In this document: in pieces, positions 14,455 through 17,496 of the stretch | How the letters are laid out: each line of letters begins with the position of its first letter | How positions within the stretch are numbered: position 1 is the stretch's first letter | Source: Candidatus Zixiibacteriota bacterium | Lineage (GTDB): Bacteria > Zixibacteria > MSB-5A5 > CAIYYT01 | Assembly: GCA_963205155.1 (NCBI GenBank) | Contig: CAUJJY010000386.1 | Coordinates: 1-17,496, forward strand | DNA length: 17,496 nt | Reading direction: 5' to 3' | Notes under the pieces: model-generated | Databases searched by the model: none | What the model was told of the DNA's origin: nothing | What the model saw: the letters and a program-made list of their open reading frames with translations, nothing else | Translations under genes and position numbers: made by a program

Positions 14455-14504
14455 GATGCTTCTGAATTTCTGCCACCACACACTTCCGACTCCGACCAGA
14501 GGGC

Positions 14505-14528
14505 TATAATTATTTGTAAGGAACGGAG
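14505..14528 (+). promoter_or_regulatory. -10 box and ribosome binding site of the multi-PAS gene
   Basis: A perfect TATAAT at 14505-14510 has no good -35 partner (the best is TTCCGA at 14484, 15 bp away). Transcription from it would begin near 14517. AAGGA at 14518-14522 and GGAG at 14525-14528 follow; GGAG is 5 bases from the ATT at 14534. The -10 box, short leader and ribosome site together point to translation starting at that ATT. Confidence 0.5.
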
Positions 14529-14533
14529 CAGTC

Positions 14534-17496
14534 ATTAAGGCAGTTCTCGACAATCTGCGGGATGGTCACATCCTGTTCAGCCTCGATGGTGTGTCTGTTC
14601 GCTACCTCAACGAAGCCGCGGCGACCATTCTCGGGTACACAGCTGACGAGTTAAGACAACGTCCTCAACTTCGATTTGAGTGTATTCATTCAGCTGACCG
14701 GTTGAGGATTGTCGATTGCTTCTCGGCACTCGTCAGTGAGGGAATACCATATCAGTCGGAATATGGGCTCTACCGGAAGGATGGTGTGCTGATCCGGGTG
14801 TTTGAGGACACACGGGTGGTGAAAGCGAGTGACGGTGAAGAACTCATCCTGACTTCGATTCGAGCCGACGGCGTAGCCGAAACGTATACTCGTCATCAGC
14901 ATCTCAAGGTTCAAAACGCAATCGCAGAAATTCTCTCTTCCACGGATGACTCAACTTCAGCAATGAGGAGCGTGCTTGAGACTATCGGCCGGGAGTTGGG
15001 CTGGCAGATTTGCGAGCATTGGGCACCTTCCGAAGATAATCACAAATTGCAGTTATCACAGATCTGGTGCGACTCCAGTCTCGGGGCTTCAGGCGAATTC
15101 GTGGCGGCAACGCGCAAGCTGCAGTTGGAGCGAAATCAAATGACGCAAGGCAAGGTCTGGACAGGCGGTCTTCCACTGTGGACGCGGACGGTCGTGGAGA
15201 CAGAGCCAGAACCACGTCGATACGTGACGGCGCGGCTCGGTCTCAAGACGAGTTTGTCATTTCCGATTACATCCGGAGGTATCGACGGGGGCATTTTCTC
15301 TCTGTACAGCCAGGAATCCTACAGCATCGATACCGATCTGTTGCAGACGGTGGGTAGTATCGGTCTCCAGGTGGCGCAGTATCTGCAGCGGGCACAATTG
15401 ATGGAAAGTCATGCGGCCGCCGAACAGCGATTCCGCCAGATGTTCGAAAAAAATGAGGCGGTGAAACTGGTGATTGATCCTGTCAGCGGCGCGATAGTCG
15501 ACGCCAATCCGGCTGCGGCAGGCTTCTACGGCTATTCGGTCGAGCAACTGCGCGCAATGAGAATTTGGCAGATCAATACACTGCCGGAGGATGAAGTCCG
15601 GTCACACATGCGCTCTGCCAACGACGAGAAACGTAACCGTTTTGTATTTGCCCATCGGCTGGCTTCAGGCGAGATCCGGCAGGTCGAGGTCCATTCCAGT
15701 CCTCTCAACCTCGACGAGCGCGAGTTATTGTATTCGACAGTCTTTGACATTACCGAGAAACTGCGGACCGAGGCTGCCCTGCGTGAAAGCGACGAGCGGT
15801 TTCGTCTGGTGTTTCAGCACACGCCGACCGCGATCGCGATTTTTGACCGGCAGATGCGCTATTTGTTTGCCACAACCGCGTGGCTAAAAGAGTACGGCTT
15901 GTGCAATCAACGCATCATCGGTCATTCGCAATTTGAGTTCTTTCCCGAAATCGGCGAACACTGGCGTGAGATTTACCGGCGAGCGATGGCCGGCGAAACG
16001 ATTGATGATACGGAGACAGAGATTCAGCGCGCCGACGGCACGATTGAATGGATTCGGTTCATTGTCAGCCCATGGCGAACCAGCCAAAACAATATTGGCG
16101 GCATTATCATCTTCACCGAGTCAATTACGAATGAGAAATTGTCCCGCGATGCCTTGCGCGAAAGCGAAGAGAAGTACCGTTCCTTGTTCGAGAATCTCAT
16201 TGACGGATTTGCTTATCACAAGATAATCCAGGACCAGGATGGCAACCCTATTGACTACATGTTCCTGGAGGTCAACAGCGTCTTTGAAGAAATGACCGGT
16301 CTCAAGAAGGAAAACATTATCGGCCGTTGTGTTACTGAAGTGATTCCCGGTATCGAAAACGCGAAAGAGGATTGGATCAGCGCGTATGGCCGCGTTGCTT
16401 TGCAGGGCGAAACGCTCAAGTTCGAGCGCGAAGCACCAGAGCTCGGCCGCTGGTTTTGGATTTCGGCCTATTCGCCCAAACCGGGGTACTTCGTCACGGT
16501 ATTTGAGGACATAACGGCGCGCAAATGTGCCGAAAAGCGGCTTCACGAACAGCAGCGCATGATATCCGCCTTACTCGGCAACCTGCCCGGAATGGCGTAC
16601 CGGTGCCTGAATACGCCCGATTGGCCAATGGAATTTGTCAGCGAAGGTTGTCGGCAATTGACCGGGTACACTTCGAGCGAGTTGCAGATCGGCGGACTCA
16701 TTTGTTATAACGATCTGATACATCCAGATGATCGCGCGATGGTGTGGGACGGTGTCCAGCGCGGCGTTGAAAGGCATGAGCCATACCGGCTAAGCTACCG
16801 CCTGATCACACGAGACGGCGAAACGAAGCATGTCTGGGAGCAGGGGTGTGCGGTTCTGGATGAGAATCAAGAACTGGTCGCGCTGGAAGGGTTCATCGCC
16901 GACATTAGTGAACAGAAACGTGCCGAGGAAGCTCTTCAATCCCGCGAGAGGCATTTCCGGGCGCTCATCGATAACTCGTCGGACATCATCACCCTGTTCG
17001 ATGTCAATGGACAGTTAATTTACCTTAGCCCATCAGTCGAACGAGTACTCGGTTACCGGCCCGAAGAACTCCGGGGTACGAGCATTTTCCGCAAATTACA
17101 TCGTGACGATCGACTTCCGGCACGCGAGATCATGCGTCGAGCATTGATCAGGGGCGGGGATATTTCGTTCGAACTGCGCATCCGCCACAAAGACGGCAGC
17201 TGGCGCATTCTCGACACCGTCGGACGCAATCTACTGGATGACCCGCACGTGGGTGCGATCGTTTTCAATTCGCGTGATATCACCGAGCGCCGCGCCATCG
17301 AAACCGAGCGCTCGCAACTGGCAAAGGCTGTCGAACACGCCACCGAATCAATAGTGATCAGCGATGTTGCCGGGAGAATCATCTATGTCAAATCGGCATC
17401 CGAGAAAGTCTCGGGGTACACGCGCGAGGAAATGCTCGGCCAGAATGCCCGCATCTTGAAGAGCGGCGAACAACCGCCGGAATATTATCGCGAAAT
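14534..17496 (+). CDS. multi-PAS/GAF sensor protein, 3'-partial, probable ATT start
   Basis: One uninterrupted frame of 987 codons runs off the window end. Domains: PAS1 (about 2-115), GAF (122-290), then PAS2 (298-412), PAS3 (421-535), PAS4 (548-663), PAS5 (675-795), PAS6 (807-920) and the start of PAS7 (929 onward). PAS units show hallmarks such as LGYTADEL, GYRPEEL and GYTREEM, a KDG or ADG turn, and DIT-type linkers (FDITEKL, EDITARK, RDITERR). No membrane segment or signal peptide is visible, so this part is cytoplasmic. The output domain lies beyond the edge; histidine kinase is the commonest for this layout, GGDEF/EAL or others are possible. The frame opens after a stop at 14507. No ATG, GTG or TTG occurs before GTG at 14591, which would remove the first PAS strands. 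ATT at 14534 sits 5 bases after GGAG and right where PAS1 should begin (ATT-encoded Met, then KAVLDNL). Ligands are unknown. Confidence 0.85.
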   Translation, partial: MKAVLDNLRDGHILFSLDGVSVRYLNEAAATILGYTADELRQRPQLRFECIHSADRLRIVDCFSALVSEGIPYQSEYGLYRKDGVLIRVFEDTRVVKASDGEELILTSIRADGVAETYTRHQHLKVQNAIAEILSSTDDSTSAMRSVLETIGRELGWQICEHWAPSEDNHKLQLSQIWCDSSLGASGEFVAATRKLQLERNQMTQGKVWTGGLPLWTRTVVETEPEPRRYVTARLGLKTSLSFPITSGGIDGGIFSLYSQESYSIDTDLLQTVGSIGLQVAQYLQRAQLMESHAAAEQRFRQMFEKNEAVKLVIDPVSGAIVDANPAAAGFYGYSVEQLRAMRIWQINTLPEDEVRSHMRSANDEKRNRFVFAHRLASGEIRQVEVHSSPLNLDERELLYSTVFDITEKLRTEAALRESDERFRLVFQHTPTAIAIFDRQMRYLFATTAWLKEYGLCNQRIIGHSQFEFFPEIGEHWREIYRRAMAGETIDDTETEIQRADGTIEWIRFIVSPWRTSQNNIGGIIIFTESITNEKLSRDALRESEEKYRSLFENLIDGFAYHKIIQDQDGNPIDYMFLEVNSVFEEMTGLKKENIIGRCVTEVIPGIENAKEDWISAYGRVALQGETLKFEREAPELGRWFWISAYSPKPGYFVTVFEDITARKCAEKRLHEQQRMISALLGNLPGMAYRCLNTPDWPMEFVSEGCRQLTGYTSSELQIGGLICYNDLIHPDDRAMVWDGVQRGVERHEPYRLSYRLITRDGETKHVWEQGCAVLDENQELVALEGFIADISEQKRAEEALQSRERHFRALIDNSSDIITLFDVNGQLIYLSPSVERVLGYRPEELRGTSIFRKLHRDDRLPAREIMRRALIRGGDISFELRIRHKDGSWRILDTVGRNLLDDPHVGAIVFNSRDITERRAIETERSQLAKAVEHATESIVISDVAGRIIYVKSASEKVSGYTREEMLGQNARILKSGEQPPEYYRE

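Noticed and set aside
14591..14593. GTG as the start of the multi-PAS protein
   Set aside because: It would remove the first 19 residues of a good PAS domain and has no ribosome site directly upstream, unlike the ATT at 14534.
14690..16777. Numerous short frames on both strands across the PAS gene
   Set aside because: A single open frame from 14534 to the window end encodes continuous PAS and GAF domains; the others are shadows of it.

Overview
This 17.5 kb window looks like a chromosomal segment of a free-living, Gram-negative-type bacterium of moderate GC content from the Fibrobacteres-Chlorobi-Bacteroidetes (FCB) superphylum. The best clue is the 2360-residue exported protein at 2481-9563. 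Its C-terminus is a type IX secretion (T9SS type A) sorting domain with a NYPNPFNPET motif, and before it lie dockerin-like and cohesin-like segments. From memory of such proteins (not searched) I would guess candidate phylum Zixibacteria or a close relative. No plasmid, phage, insertion sequence, CRISPR array or RNA gene was recognised.

Layout. (1) 1-2369, plus strand: a tight three-gene operon, aroB (5' end outside the window), aroQ and a class IV, IlvE-type aminotransferase. The genes overlap by 4 bp or are 3 bp apart. The first two enzymes make and dehydrate 3-dehydroquinate in the shikimate pathway; the third transaminates branched-chain or related 2-oxo acids. (2) 2397-2430: a strong, symmetrical hairpin terminator shared by this operon and the convergent giant gene. 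(3) 2481-9563, minus strand: a secreted or surface protein with a signal peptide, a von Willebrand factor A domain with complete metal site, 16 Cys-rich Ig-like units of which 11 are near-identical 86-residue repeats (258 bp of DNA each), then cohesin-like, dockerin-like and T9SS sorting domains. (4) 9564-10366: about 800 bp of AT-rich DNA without a convincing gene, containing several short inverted repeats. (5) 10367-10666, plus: a small Rieske [2Fe-2S] ferredoxin. (6) 10678-13350, minus: valS, valyl-tRNA synthetase. (7) 13489-14277, plus: mazG, NTP pyrophosphohydrolase, divergent from valS. Recognisable sigma70-type promoters lie back to back between them. (8) 14534 to the window end, plus: a large multi-PAS/GAF signalling protein cut by the window edge. 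It has no ATG, GTG or TTG at the expected start but has an ATT placed behind a good ribosome binding site and a TATAAT box.

Most of the window is ordinary housekeeping. The most interesting signals are: a covarying cysteine pattern in the Ig-like units, which suggests two alternative third disulfides; mosaic, conversion-like similarity among the 258-bp repeats; the probable AUU start of the multi-PAS sensor; and an inverted repeat joining the two -35 boxes of the valS/mazG divergent promoters. I found no convincing undescribed multi-gene system.
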